Below, piece after piece: positions 1 to 12,620 of a stretch of DNA of 64,000 nucleotides. Each line of letters starts with the position of its first letter. The first letter of the stretch is position 1. Made by a program: the position numbers and the translations under genes. The notes below the pieces were generated by a model. It was not told the DNA's origin and did not search any database. It saw only the letters and a program-made list of their open reading frames with translations. The DNA comes from Phytophthora quininea (taxonomy: Eukaryota > Oomycota > Peronosporomycetes > Peronosporales > Peronosporaceae), in NCBI GenBank assembly GCA_011947345.1, contig JAAVTG010001010.1:1-64000 (forward strand), in the 5' to 3' direction.

Positions 1-480
1 TATCTACTCTTACACACCTCATACACTTACACGTATATACACTCTTACACTATTCTATACTATCCATACTCTCCACATACTTCTTCTTCTTCTCATTTTT
101 CCACATTACCAACTAACTCTATTAAATCATTTAAATCACCATTCCTATCAATCCCAATCCATCTCATTATAATCAACTATTATCATTCTTTTCTTCTTCT
201 TTTCTTTCACTCCCACGCTATCTCTCTCATTTACCTATCACCAAATCATACCATTTACACTTTCATTTTACTCAAACCATATACTACGAACACGCAAACA
301 CGAACACATCCATGCACAATAACACGCATTCTCTGCATACACTCTACACACTCCTATTCGACACCTACTCCTACTCTACACAAGCGTACACTCACTCACC
401 TTCATACGATTCCCGAGAACAAATAACACTCTCGCACGCATAGTCATCCATGACATGTTTCACTACCTGTCCTTAATCGT
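1..480 (+). repeat. Strand-asymmetric AT/C-rich block, outer part of a dispersed repeat
   Basis: The + strand is built almost only of A, C and T, with very few G. It carries short imperfect TACTC/ACAC/TTCTTC-type motifs and no credible reading frame. The same composition, on the opposite strand, fills 15780-17180. Both blocks lead into the same conserved segment and then into ~120-bp units, so this is the outer part of one copy of a repeat family. It is probably truncated by the left window edge. Its nature (long terminal repeat, untranslated leader, other) cannot be told from the sequence. Confidence 0.6.
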
Positions 481-481
481 C

Positions 482-1743
482 GTTGCATTAACTAGTCTAC
501 ATACGTTTTTGTCGTTCCCATACACACATCTATATATGATACAACACGCTTATGCTACACATATTCTCCTCGACAACAGACTTCCCAACCTCCAATGATA
601 CGCTGCATACACTCGCACTATACAAACATTCAAACCTACGTGCGCACATTCAGTTGCTACACATATTCCGACCTTACACACCATTTGTCTCATAATCACA
701 GACTCAAGGACGTACTTTCATTATGTTCTTCGTTGAGTCCCGCCAGCAAGCTCACCTTGCGTCGAAACATATCTCTTCACTGTTTCGAATCCGTCGGGCG
801 TACGATGCCTGCAATGGCGTATGTGAACGCTCATTGGCGGATGCACCAGTTTCTGTCGCTGCAAACTATCACCATCTTCTTCCCCACATACGAAACGTAG
901 TCTCCAAGTTCTCATGCCAAACGGGAGTAAGCGGCCGTAATGAACCTTACTGATCGTTGACTGCTTGACAGGCCTGTCTCTATCACTTCGCAGTGTCACC
1001 ATCGTGTTCCGCGTACAAAAACGTGATTCTCCAAGGTTGTAGTCGAAGCAGGTGTGTGCCACCGTAGATAACGTTGCTACTCGCTGATTGGGTGATGGGC
1101 CTGTCTCGTCACATCAGACTATCACCATCATGTTCCCCGTATATGAAAGCGTCGTCCCCTACGTTTTCAGCCTCAACGGGTGTGTACAGCCGCAATCGTT
1201 CCTGATCGCTGATTGGGTGATGGGCCTGTCTCTGTCTTTTCACACTATCACCATCTTCTTCCCCGTATATGAAAGCGTCGTCCCCTAAGGTTTCAGCCTA
1301 AACCGGTATGTACAGCCGCAGCAATCGTTCCTGATCGCTGATTGGATGATGGGCCTGTCTCTGTCACATCAGACTATCACCATCATGTTCCGCGTATATG
1401 AAAACATAGTCTCCCAAGTTTCCAGCTCAATCGGTGGAGTACAGCCGTTGTTTTCGATGCGGATCGCTGATTGGCGGATGCGCCTGTTTCTGCTCGCTCA
1501 GAGTATCACCATCATGTTCGCCTTACTGAAAACCCCAGTTACACTTCGTTTCATTATGCTGTGATCAGTATTACCGTCAGTATCGTCTGATAACCGAAAA
1601 TAGTGTATCGAGTAGTACTAACTTGGGCGCTAAAAAGCAGCGCGCTACAGGAATAAACAGCAGCAAAAGCCCAAAATAGAGCCCATAACGCGACGTCTTT
1701 AGTGCGATACATATGTAGCGCCGACCATATATATATAGATCCT
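482..1743 (+). repeat. First copy of a ~1.26-kb tandem duplication
   Basis: This copy starts with TTGCATTAACTAGTCTACAT (about 483) and ends near GCGCCGACCATATATATA (about 1720-1738). The same order of sequence recurs from 1744. It has a conserved leader (482-800) and then about six diverged units of 120-130 bp, seen near 823, 950, 1085, 1203, 1335 and 1463. Each unit carries CGCTGATTGGxTGATGGGCC followed by ACTATCACCATC and a stretch like GTATATGAAAAC. No conserved protein is seen; the short reading frames here are products of the repeat. Confidence 0.85.
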
Positions 1744-2879
1744 CGTTGCATTAACTAGTCTACATACGTTTTTGTCGTTCCCATACTCACATCTATATAT
1801 GATACAACACGCTTATTCTACACATATTCTCCCTCGACAACAGACTTCCCAGCCTCCAATTATACGCTGCATACACTCGCACTATACAAACATTCAAACC
1901 TACATACGCACATTCAGTTGCTACGCATATTCCGACCTTACACACCATTTGTCTCATAATCACAGACTCAAGGACGTACTTTCATTATGTTCTTCGTTGA
2001 GTCCAACCAGCAAGTTCACCTTGCGTCGAAACATATCTCTTCACTGTTTCGATTGAGTCGGGCGTACGATGCCTGCAATGGCGTCTGTGAACGCTCATTG
2101 GCGGATGCACCAGTTTCTGTCGCTGCAAACTATCACCATCTTCTTCCCCACATACGAAAACGTAGTCTCCCAAGTTCTCATCCCAAACAGGTTTGTACAG
2201 CCGTAATTAACCTTACTGATCGTTGACTGCTTGACAGGCCTGTCTCTATCACTTCGCAGTGTCACCATCGTGTTCCTCATATACAAACACGTGATTCTCC
2301 AAGGTTTTAGTCGAAGCAGGTGTGTGCCACCGTAGATAACGTTGCTACTCGCTGATTGGGTGATGGGCCTGTCTCTGTCACATCAGACTATCACCATCTT
2401 CTTCCCGTATATGAAAGCGTCGTCCCCTAAGGTTTCAGCCTAAACCGGTATGTACAGCCGCAGTAATCGTTCCTGATCGCTGATTGGATGATGGGCCTGT
2501 CTCTGTCACATCAGACTATCACCATCATGTTCCGCGTATATGAAAACATAGTCTCCCAAGTTTCCAGCTCAATCGGTAGAGTACAGCCGTAGTTCTCGTT
2601 GCGGATCGCTGATTGGCGGATGCGCCTGTTTCTGCTCGCTCAGAGTATCACCATCATGTTCGCCTTACTGAAAACCCACTTACACTTAGTTTCATTATGC
2701 TGTGATCAGTATTACTGTCAGTATCGTCTGATAACCGAAAATAGTATATCGAGTAGTACTCATTTGGGCGCTAAAAAGCAGCGCGCTACAGGAATAAACA
2801 GCAGCAAAAGCCCAAAAGAGAGCCCATAACGCGACGTCATTTTAGTGCGATACATATGTAGCGCCGACCATATATATAG
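1744..2879 (+). repeat. Second copy of the tandem duplication, one internal unit shorter
   Basis: This is nearly identical to 482-1743, with the same leader and the same last unit and tail. Units are seen near 2086, 2216, 2346, 2479 and 2606, so one internal ~126-bp unit of copy 1 is missing. That is what unequal exchange within the array would give. It joins directly to the helicase remnant at about 2880. Confidence 0.85.
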
Positions 2880-2889
2880 GAAGCTTGCG

Positions 2890-3630
2890 CGACAAGCCGC
2901 ATGGCTTGGGCCATTGGTAGAGCAATCTTCGCCGTCCTCGTCACTTTTGCAGCGACACGGGCCTCTCCTGCTTCAAACTCATCCTTGCTCTCCGGTGTCG
3001 TTGTTTTGGCACACTTAGTGAATGTGTAAGCAGAATTGAGGACCTCTGCCTTACTCGCGACAGAGCAACGTAGGCAAATGCTACATTTGGGGACAGAACT
3101 GCTATGAAAAATATTCTTTCGCACGTTAGCCCCTTCACCTTGTGGATCGTCATGGCACAACCGAATTTCACAGGAATGCCCCGACGAACAACGCGAAAAT
3201 CGCTGTTTTTCTTCCTCAACTTATGTCTTTCGAGGGTACAGGAATGACATTGGGGACACTAGCAAGAAATGAGGGTCCAATGTAAGTATCTGTTATCTGT
3301 ACCAGCACAATAGGCGGCACACTATCAGAGATAAACATGAAATCGTAAATAATTCCGTTTGTACCATTGCAAAGTCCCGCCGACTGCTCTGTATTGTACG
3401 TAAGCATAACAGGAGCACCTAAGCAGAGCACAATTTCAGTTCCAAGAACTCGATCACTGTCAGGATTAGCCATTTGAGCTTCACTGACAAGTGCTTGCAC
3501 GGTACCAGCAGAAATCTCTCGCTGACAACAAAGTCGTTTCTGCTGTACATGGTGCTGAAATTTAATACGATAGATGTGACCTGCGCTCGCGCTAAGACAT
3601 TTTTTGTTAACGGCGTCGACATTGACATTT
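2890..3630 (-). pseudogene. Decayed Pif1-like helicase, Helitron type (3' part)
   Basis: Minus-strand fragments in shifting frames match the C-terminal half of Helitron Pif1-family helicases. About 3220-3500 has LGAPVMLTYNTEQSAGLCNG, the conserved segment usually read LGA.VML..N....GL.NG. About 2990-3180 has the motif V/VI region, PVKFGCAMTIHKVKGLT followed by AYVALSRVR. Several frameshifts lie between them and no Rep domain is visible, so it cannot be functional. Such helicases unwind DNA during rolling-circle transposition. A better-preserved relative lies at 62766-64000. It abuts the tandem repeat at 1744-2879, so that repeat may be the terminal region of the same element; this is inference. 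Confidence 0.75.
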
Positions 3631-6119
3631 TGTGAGCAATATGCTTTGCTGTGGCAAATTCCTCAGGGAAATGCTCACGATGGTAACACCAAAATTGAAA
3701 AGAGCCTTATCACTTGGTGTTGGGTCGCCGACAATCAAGGCATAAATTGTTGCAGAGGAAGTCACCCTGCATGCAACCCATCTCGCCTTAGTCAATCTCA
3801 CGGTATGTGAGAGAAAGACCTGTAAAACCCAGGTTGCCTAAGTGATACCAGACACAAAAGTGCTCACAGTCCATCAAACCTCTCCAACCATAGGCAGCAA
3901 TTCGTGCTGAATAAAGCTAAGGCACATAGGAGTGGTGTGGTAACCAACAGAGGGACTCGATTTAGCTTCCGCTTATGTTCCTTTCAGCACGACAGATGGT
4001 CTGTTTTTCCCTTTTGAATCAGGAGATGAGTCGAATCTTCAACTAGATATGCAAATTTATAGTCAATCATGCTGCACTGCCTCCATGGATTACGGCGACT
4101 TACCTCCATGGATTTCATGGAGAATTGTAAAATATCAGTTTTGCCTCCACGCCTCCATTGGATTACGTAGTAATCCAGCACATCATATATAGACGTCTCC
4201 TCGGCGCTCTGACGTGCTTTCGCGTAGGTGGATTCAGTCGAGTCCCTGGTTGAATGGGATACAAGCGTATGTAAATTGGCTAAAGATTCCATTTAATCAG
4301 GTATCTTCGCTCCACCTCATATAGTAAAAGAAGGCTGTATTCCCTCTCTTTTAGAAATGGGTTTGTACCACTCTTACGTCCGGTAGCCGATGCGCGCGAC
4401 AAGGCTGAGGCATGAAAGAGTCGAGTGTTGTAGCTACAAGTACGTATACCAGTCAATAGACTAAAATTAATCAAGCTAATAAACGTACAATGAGAAATAA
4501 TTTGTCCCTGGGCCGGTCTGGCCGATGACCGAGCCTGTTCTCCGACCGTTCGAAGAACGGTTGCGGCCGACAGCACCTTGGCTCCAGGGCAGATGACTGC
4601 TGGCCTGGGAGTGGCCGAAACTGATGCCAGCTGGGAAGACAATGCCTGGCGAGCTTAGCACATAGCAGAACGACACAAAGGAGGGGGAAGACGGCAGCTC
4701 ATGAAGCTCTTGCTGACGGCGACCAAGGTAAACGTATAGACTAAACTATGTGGCATAGTTAATCTAAGAAATATGTAATAAGTGGTGGAGAGACAGATGG
4801 CTACAGAGTCGAAACTCTACACACGGTTTTGACTTTCGTGTAATCCTGTTACAGTCCAAACTATAGTGTCTTCATTATTTTAAGATAGTATCGACTGCTC
4901 GCCTTCAAAATTCTACAATTGCTCGAAATACTGCTTGAGAACGTTATTTTCACCTTCTATAGCATTAGTCGTTCTTCGCATAGACAGTAGCCGTGCGCAT
5001 CTGTTCGACCACACAATAGTGACTGTATTCAGCTCGGGAGGCGACAATACGCTGTTGGTTAGTGTGGCGCTGCGAATTCAGGAAAAGTTGTCCGAAGCGT
5101 GTGTGGCCAGACAAAGTAGCAGTGTGGTGATCCCTGGGGATAACTTCTTCCCGGCAGCATACCGAGCCCACGTCAGGAGGTGTCTTGACCGGTCAACTTA
5201 ACCCTTGTAGTCTTAGGCACGAAGACTATTTATCCAATACTAAAGTTATGCACTACACAAAACTCTCTTTGTTCTCTGTTTTTGAAAGGCCCAGGACTCG
5301 GGATTTAAAGGGTCTCTTTGTTTAACCCTTAGCCCAGACCCAAGGCTAGCACGCGCACGAGTCCCCGAGAGGACAGCAACCCACACAATATCGGCTTTTC
5401 AGCCCAGAATATTATGCAAATCACTCTTAGGAAGCAAAACTCCCGTAATATAGCGCACCGCCTACCCCACCAGGGCCTGACAGCACGTAGATATGGAGTA
5501 AGGCTACTAGCAGTTGAACGCCTCTTGCGCCCGCCTCTTTGACCTTAGGATAACTTGACGGACGTGGAGCCGCTTCCGCCGGGCCAATCTTCCGGCTTGC
5601 CACTTAGAAGGTAAAACGAAATCTGTTTGGTTAAAGATCTCATACAAACTAAAGTTACTCCTAACAGGAATCCAGTGCACATCCCCGTGCAGCTACCAAA
5701 CAAGGGGGGCGTAGTTGAACAGTCGCTTCCAAAGATACCACGGAAAATTCCCAGATTGACTGTGACTTTCCCGGATTATGGGGGCTTATCACCGTCCTGA
5801 GACTTATGGGGCTCTATTTGGGGAACGCTGCAAGCGGCCACCAGGGGCATATTTCCCAGATTAACTCGGAATCGGTATGGTTCTTGGCTGGCGGCGCTCG
5901 GTCCGGGACTTTCTTTGCTTGGACCCGTTCACATCGTTACTCCACAGCGCCCAATCCCCTGTCCCCGCTGGACAGGCAGTGAGAGTTCTCTCCACGCTCT
6001 CGGTTACCGACGCGCTACTTGTTGCGCGCCATTATCCATCCACAATCCGCCAAACTTTACGGGCACGTCGTGTCACCAGCTAGTTGGATAGATTCTAAGT
6101 CAATAGTCCATGTCTGACG
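3631..6119. other. No gene recognised
   Basis: There are only short, unrelated open frames on both strands, for example minus 3607-3801, 3984-4292 and 4280-4642. None has a recognisable motif or consistent codon use. Minus 3607-3801 may be more helicase debris. The rest looks like old transposon-derived sequence. Confidence 0.5.
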
Positions 6120-6830
6120 CTCTTGCTTGTTAGCCTTCATAACAACTCTACTGGTACGGAAGGTGCGGCGAAATTTTCGCGACGGCGTCGTCGTAGCCCG
6201 TCTTGGTGGTGGAAGCCTGACTCTGAACATATATGCCGTATGCTTCTGATATCAAAATGTACCGCGCGCAAAATTTCAAATTCACGAGTAATCCACACAC
6301 AGAAAATTGACGTGGAGTATCTCGCTGTTTTCCACAGTCCGTGAATATGACGTAACTATTTTGTAGCAGCACAATTGCTGAGAAACCACTCAAACGTTTC
6401 TTTAGCTTCCTTGTGCACATAAGCTACAGCAATCGTTATGTTTTTCCAGTCTCCATCTTTGCGTATCATCGTCAAACATACACCGCTGTACATTGAGTTG
6501 TCCATATGAAATACATCATATTAGCCATTTGTCCTGGTTAGCAATGAGGGTTCCTATGAACAAAAAGGCGTGAAAGAAGCGCCCTGAATCTGCTAAGTGG
6601 TAAACAACGCTGGATCAGGGACTTAACGGCGCAAAATCCAACAGATATGGAGCGAGAAGGTCATAACCATGATTTGGTGGTGCACAAGATCCAATCGCTT
6701 TCACAGCACGCTTTATTTCTTTGTGCACAAAAGCAGGTCTGCCGTCAACGTTTTCATTGTTGATCTGTTTCAATGAGGATGCTACACGCGCTCGAGACGC
6801 GCTGTTTCCTTTGTCCTTTTACAATCGCGC
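6120..6830 (-). pseudogene. Mutator-like (MULE) transposase remnant
   Basis: Minus-strand translation in changing frames gives a MULE catalytic-core pattern. Around 6400-6510 it reads VFHMDNSMYSGVCLTMIRKD, then ITIAVAYVHKEAKETFEWFL, then (about 6250-6370) VIFTDCGKQRDT and LLVNLKFCARYI. This matches the order in MULE transposases: the segment around the first Asp, the plain 'hkEt.e.f.WFl' stretch, then the second 'tD...' segment. An upstream stretch at about 6620-6830 also looks protein-like. At least two frameshifts and stops break it. The call rests on motif order, not on an alignment. Confidence 0.6.
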
Positions 6831-7293
6831 ACTGCAACCCTGTTAATTCAGCAAGCTGCGAAGCGACAATCGTCGTCCCGAGTCCAATTCCTAAACAAAC
6901 TACGCATACATAGGTACTGAGACGAGTGTTAGATCAAGTGACTTGGTACTTATTTTGTGGAGCTGTGCTCCCCATTAGTAATCCTCCGACTGACAAGCCC
7001 AGACATTGACATGAGCAGACGTTCTTACATAGAAATAGAAGAGTCGTCGTCGAATGCGCGGTCCTTTAAAGATTGTGGGCTTGCTCGCACTGTCGTAAAG
7101 AAGTCCCTCTTCGAGTTCACACGTTTATCCAACCACAGCCGTTGTAATTGATATCTTCATTAGTGAATATAGCAAGTTCGTTTATAAAATTATCTATTTA
7201 TTTTTAGCAACAAAACCCAAGATTTAGAGCTTGAAAGATGTCGAGGATCTCCCAGAAAGCGACAACTGAGTAAACTTGGCGCTGAAGTGCCTT

Positions 7294-7357
7294 GGCGGAA
7301 GCTGCCGCAATACGGCATGAACTACTGAGTAATCCATACAGCGGCAATAACGAGCTG
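7294..7357 (+). repeat. Direct repeat, copy 1
   Basis: GGCGGAAGCTGCCGCAATAC..., then TGAGTAATCCATACAGCGGC and ATAACGAGCTG. It matches 8024-8079, apart from about 8 extra bases after GCAATACGGC and a few changes. No gene overlaps it. Confidence 0.75.
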
Positions 7358-8023
7358 TGTCCTGTGGTGGGGATGATGGTTGGGCCACCGGCGAGTTTGG
7401 CTAGTGCTTAACCACCGCCGAGACAGAAACATTAAAGGGGTCGGATATTCCTGGTGTGGAACGGCGTCTGCGGCGTCTTAGCTGCGTGTAGTATAGACGG
7501 GTAGGAACGGAGGGACGGAAGAAAGAATAAAGAAACTGCCTGTTGTCTGCATAGCTGTGACTGTCCTGCTGCTCTGTAGACCTGATTCGATTCGACCTGT
7601 GTCCAAAGGCGCAAACCGAATTCTGGCAGCCTTTGGCGGCTGGCGCAGCGGCCGCCACAGTTCTCCCCGCGCGAGCACTCTTCCTTCCGCACGGGCGACA
7701 CGCCCCAGCATGACTGTCATCCCTTGAAACGACCGCCCTTCCCACTTTGAGCCTTCTGTGGGCCACGCATCGCCTGCCACCCGTCCTCCGCATCTCAAGC
7801 TTGCTCCCTTCTTGATCGTCTCGGGGCCTTAGCCGAAGATAGGGTGAGGCGCGCTGGCGCGCTTGCTGGCCGCTTGGCCTGCTGTCCCCTGCAGCTTCTT
7901 GGATGACAGTCCTGCCATGTCTCCCAGGAGACTCAGACTCAGGCGGATCGGAGCCAACTGTTGGAACGGAAGGCGATTCGTTCCAGCATCGCGCTGCACA
8001 CGCCGATCCGGGGCATGAGATTA
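7358..8023. other. GC-rich spacer between the direct repeats, no credible gene
   Basis: A 283-codon minus frame crosses this spacer (7401-8252). It is rich in Arg, Ser and Pro, shows no domain, starts outside the repeat pair, and competes with open frames on the same stretch. It looks like a by-product of high GC content. The two flanking direct repeats suggest a small repeat-bounded unit, of unknown type. Confidence 0.4.
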
Positions 8024-8079
8024 GGCGGGAAGCTGCCGCAATACGACTGAGTAATCCATACAGCGGCGATAACGAGCTG
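8024..8079 (+). repeat. Direct repeat, copy 2
   Basis: Second copy of the sequence at 7294-7357, same orientation, about 730 bp downstream. It lacks the extra bases after GCAATACG. It could be a remnant of a long terminal repeat or of a tandem duplication. Confidence 0.75.
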
Positions 8080-10886
8080 GATGAGTACCACATGAGTATG
8101 AGTGCGTGGAGACAGTGTGTTATGGAAGTTGATTGAGCTATCGTAGTGATATGAATATTGACCACACCATTACTATTTTTTAGACCATCCGCATCGTTAG
8201 TTGAGCTGTCTGACCATCTTACACAAACACACCCATCCCAATCCACGGCCACTAGCCGCGTTCGGGCTGATATCGACGGGCCACTATCTGAAGGTGATAA
8301 CGCTTCGTTTAGTTGCCGCTCGTTATCCTGAGATTCTTAAGAGTTGTCGCGAGCCGTGTCCCTTGCACGGGGTCTTGGGGTAGCGGGCCTAGTTAGAGAG
8401 AGAGAGATGTTGGGCCACGGTAGGTAGCCGGGGAACGGTTTACTAGATGACACTAAAGAAATATATTGACTGGATTGGTCTTATTTCTCTTGATCTTCTC
8501 GCCTTGCTAAGCCGTTTCTCAACTACAAGGGTAGTTCGCAACTGGCGGCCCTGACGGTTCGGACCTCTCTTTCTGTTCATGCCCAGTAATCTCCGTTAGG
8601 AGCGATCCGCCTCCGGTCCGTTCGCTGGCAGGCCTTGGATCACGACATCGGTCCTACATAGCGGAACCTCCGAGGTCCACGACAAGTCTAGTCCGCTGTC
8701 GCAACTGGATTCTAAGCGTAGGTGTGGTAAAGCGATTTGCCTGGGAAACGGGGACGAGTCGTGAGGCATCGTGATGCGTAGCGAGGATTCGCTCACGGTC
8801 ATTCCATCGAATTAATCCCCGATTGGCTGGATTTTAAGTCTGGCGAGGTCTCAGTTGTCATGGACGGAGGATCACTTTTGTGCATCAACTAACTATATCC
8901 AACGGAAGGCACTGTGATTGGTCATTCCCCAGAACATCCGATGACGCGTCGACGTCACCTTTTCTAACGGACAAAGATCCAAGCGACCCTTCCCAAGCCC
9001 CGGTGACGGTTGGGAGCCTCGATGACTGTTAGGAATGCTCGTTGGCTACAGCTGAATCCTCGATTATTCTAGGGAGGACTCGGTAGCAACGACTCGACCT
9101 CTCCGAAACCTGCATGACCAGTCTGGGAGCTCGGCGACTCTTCGAGGACCTCGGTGGTGGGTTAAACGAGGTCGCAGTTAGGAAACGGATCATATTTCAC
9201 TGCATATTTGTATGGAAAGTAGGAAAGATAGGATTTACGTAAGCCCGAAAGGGCGCTGCATATACAAAACAGAATTTCCCCCAAGCTCACAGGGACCAAG
9301 TCCGGCAGCGGAATCGTTATCGGGACGTTGCGTCTTGATCTGCCCGTTTGAGCGGGTTATGTCTGTCGGTGGGCACGTTAATCCATGAGGACAGTGCTCG
9401 TCCCCCGGCCAAGCCAAGCGTTTGTGGCAACGTTGAGTGTGTATAGCGTGACGGCTGAAGTGCCAGCGCTTGTATTCAGGGTCGAATGTTCTCGCCCGCT
9501 TCTCTAAAGGTCACCGCAGGCTGAGACCTAGGTGGACTCGCAGTTAGCCTTAGTTGACTTTGGACCCTTCTGCTATTGGGCCAGCGAGGTTTGATGCGCT
9601 AGCGAGCTCGTGCTAGTGGCGTGAGTTTACTTGGGAAGTTTGCGTGGTCGGATCGCAAGACCAGTCAGTCCCGGTGCTAGGGCTGAACCTGGGTCTTCAG
9701 ATTTGAGCCCCAACTCTCGTTAACCTTCCTGGTTGACGTTTAGTTGTGGGTGGAGCCTATCCGTACAACCAACAAGTTTTCACGCCGAGTCTTATACCAC
9801 ATAGGGGCCGCCAGTGCGCACGCCGACTGCGTTATGTTAGGGGGTCCAGGACTTCTTGCTGAGGGGTTCACGTGACGACCCTGTCGCCAAACCGTTTCAG
9901 CGCGGTAGAACACCTTGAGGTCACAGCAAAGTGCCATTCTAGGCCGGTACAGGACAGAGTCTTCACGTTCTCGAGTTAGCCCAACCTCGTCGCCATTGCC
10001 CGAATTTGCCGTTCCCATAAACACTAGATGTTAACATTGGGGTAGGAAGAGAGAACTCGCCAGCATCGCCCCGAGCCTCTTTGAGTGATGTTCGATCTTT
10101 GGTTTAAACAAACAAAAAATGCTGCTGATAAGTTCGGCTTGCACGGATTTTGGTGCAGAACGAGCATAACGTGCTAGGCAATCAGAGTACCAGAAACATT
10201 TTCGACTTGCCGCAAAAAAAACGATCGGTGACGTTAGTGACCTGGATTCGATTACCTAGGCTACCCCAGTTTCCCTGAGATTCCATACATGATTATCCAG
10301 AAACGAATATGTATATTCGCGAGAGAGTAGACGCCTCTGTTTCCAGCAATCTTCGCCACAATGAATACACAACACAAGAAATTATTCCATCGTCGACTCC
10401 TCCAGGCCGTTGCGGCGTCAAGATCGAGTCACATCATGCTCAGCAAACAAGTAGAAGGTGTTGAACAGATAACCAAACAGTACATGAAGGTGCTTCGGCA
10501 AGTTCTCGCATTATTACTGAGAAAATCGACGATGGGAACAGCACTGATAGTCATTCAGTGACTGCTACGGTAGTAACCGTGGGAACTCCCAGACTTGTCG
10601 CGATAATTGTCTTCGTGGCTAACCTACTTTCCGCCGTATTCGGAGCGCTCATTCCAAGTTATCGTGGTGAAAGGATGTTGGCCGGTCTCATCAATAGAGG
10701 AAATGACACTTTTCCCTCCAATAGCTTAATGGAGGGAGGCTGCGGAGGCTTAATAGATGGATAGCGAGGGACTAGATTTCTATAGTGAAGTTAATATTAA
10801 AATATGTACTCTTCGTACGCTAGCGCTGACAGCCGCTCAAACTGCTTGGCATGTAAGATGCCTTCGAGGGAGAAGTCAGAGAGAGA
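8080..10886. other. No gene recognised
   Basis: Balanced base composition with many stops in all frames. The longest open frames (minus 8596-8802, 9235-9417, 9740-10024; plus 10361-10764) show no motif. A 7-bp stem hairpin (CCCTCCA/TGGAGGG) lies at 10714-10736. It is probably decayed transposon DNA. Confidence 0.5.
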
Positions 10887-12620
10887 CTATCGATAAGCAT
10901 CACACTCCCAACCAATAATAGAGAAATCGGATTCCACTGATGCAGCGTTGGGGAAAACTATGGCCAATGGTCGACAAAACTGTTGTAGCGTTGGGAATCG
11001 ACCATCGACATGCTGCCAACCTTCACTGAATAAAGTGCTGCTATCATTACAATTCTCCGGTTTCCGACGTAGGTATTTATCGTCTGCAACGGCGTCAACA
11101 AACTGTTGATGCTCCATCTCTATCTGCATGACTTGTTCAGCGGTCCATCCTGCTGCTTCCAACTTCGGCGTTTGCTGTTCCACTAGCTTGCATAAAATTG
11201 TTGTGCACGTTTTCGTCAGTTGGTGCGGTAAAATAGGAGTGAGGTCGTTATTACCTGCTTCATTACGGGCCGTCTGAGTAGCAGCAATCCCAGATATTCC
11301 TTGAGCCAAGCCAGCAAGCAGTTCTGCAATCGCACGAATAGCCGCATCCGCCTCGTCTTGGTTTATCTGTATTAAAGATTCGATGGCAATTTGCGCCCAG
11401 TGTTGAATGAAGGCACGTGCGCCATCCAGTTGCACGGCGTATGAACCTCTGGCGATGTGTTCTCAAGACACCAATAGCTGGTGAATCCTCTCTAGATAAA
11501 GGCCCGGAAATCGTTCTTTGCACCGAAAGCTTGTCACAAAAGTCCCTCAACTGTGTTTCTTGCTGCGTTAAAAGCGTAGCAAGACCTTGTAGTCGCTAAC
11601 ACGCCTTGACAACAGGTTTGTTGCCGCGTTGAGCGAAAGCAACACGACCCACCATTTTTGCATTGGGAGCATTTTCTGGGGAATTTGCCTCCACTTCAGC
11701 CCCCACACGAGTACGGTATTGTACTAGCCAGAATGTGCATTGTACATGGACGGCCAGCGTTTACTCAAAAACTTCGGGCATGTCGTATCCAGTTTTAACG
11801 ATCAACTCCGCTTGACGTCGAAGCCATCCTATCAGCTTCGTCAAGCCCCCCACACACACACAAATCTGTCGTCACATAGTTTCTTTTACTCGGCTTGGAC
11901 GATAAAATTCAATTGGTGTAAGCCGCACCATACCGGATAAAAAGATGAGTACACAGCATCAACAAATTCGTTTCTGTAGACCAGATAGATGGCCTGTTAT
12001 GGAAGGCTCTTCGTCGGTACCTATTGATAGAAGTTTCGAGCGCCATTTTTCGTCAAGAGCGTCCATGACTTGCTTACAAGCACAAAAATGGTAGCAGCTT
12101 GCTTGTTTTCGAATAGAGGAACGGCAACCAAGTGCACATGTGCAGCTGCAGCACGAAACGAAGCTCCATCGCTAACGTATCCAACGAGGAGTTTGAATAG
12201 TTTAGGATAACGAATGATCACCTTATACACGCCATGATTAGGAGTCGGCTTAAATATTGTAAGGGTCTACCACATGTGGCTTGCTCTTCAAAGTCATCAG
12301 GATCAAACAAAAGACCCCCAATAATTTTGATCACATTTGCAGACGTGATTTCAAACTCGAAGGATTCCTTTCGATCAAGGTGTGCTAGCATGGTGCTGGT
12401 GTCATTAACATGATTGATGAAAAAGTTGGGTTTTTCCAGGCCAGATAACTCAGAGTACTATTGCCACCGTGACGCGTGGCACAATGTGAGATGCCGTCTG
12501 TAATTGTCGATACGATACGGACGGTGAAAATGCTGCACATTTGTAGTACGTTTTCGCTTGCCATTTAGCCGTTCTTCTCACCCAAACTTGATACAGAATT
12601 GACAAGACACAGCAGTCACG
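10887..12620 (-). pseudogene. hAT-like transposase remnant
   Basis: The minus strand carries, from 5' (high coordinate) to 3', pieces of a hAT-type transposase. Around 12030-12230 it reads FKLLVGYVSDGASFRAAAA. Around 11890-11940 it reads YPVWCGLHQLNFIVQ, like the conserved CxxHxLxLxxQ stretch of the RNase-H fold. Around 11770-11870 it reads LTKLIGWLRRQAELI. The last open part (10887-11435) ends FPTLQQFCRPLAIVFPNAAS then VESDFSIIGWE, the C-terminal dimerisation region. Stops and shifts between the pieces mean it is dead. A further coding-like stretch at 12240-12450 (minus) may be its N-terminal part. No terminal repeats or target duplications were identified. Confidence 0.7.

Noticed and set aside
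482..2879. CRISPR-like array
   Set aside because: Units are ~120-130 bp, diverged along their whole length, with no short identical repeats and unique spacers, and the genome is eukaryotic.
7401..8252. 283-codon minus-strand open frame
   Set aside because: Arg/Ser/Pro-rich translation without domain, in a GC-rich stretch where other frames are also open; it crosses the direct-repeat copy at 8024.
11845..11870. CA run as a functional microsatellite
   Set aside because: Very short and inside the hAT remnant; no sign of a role.
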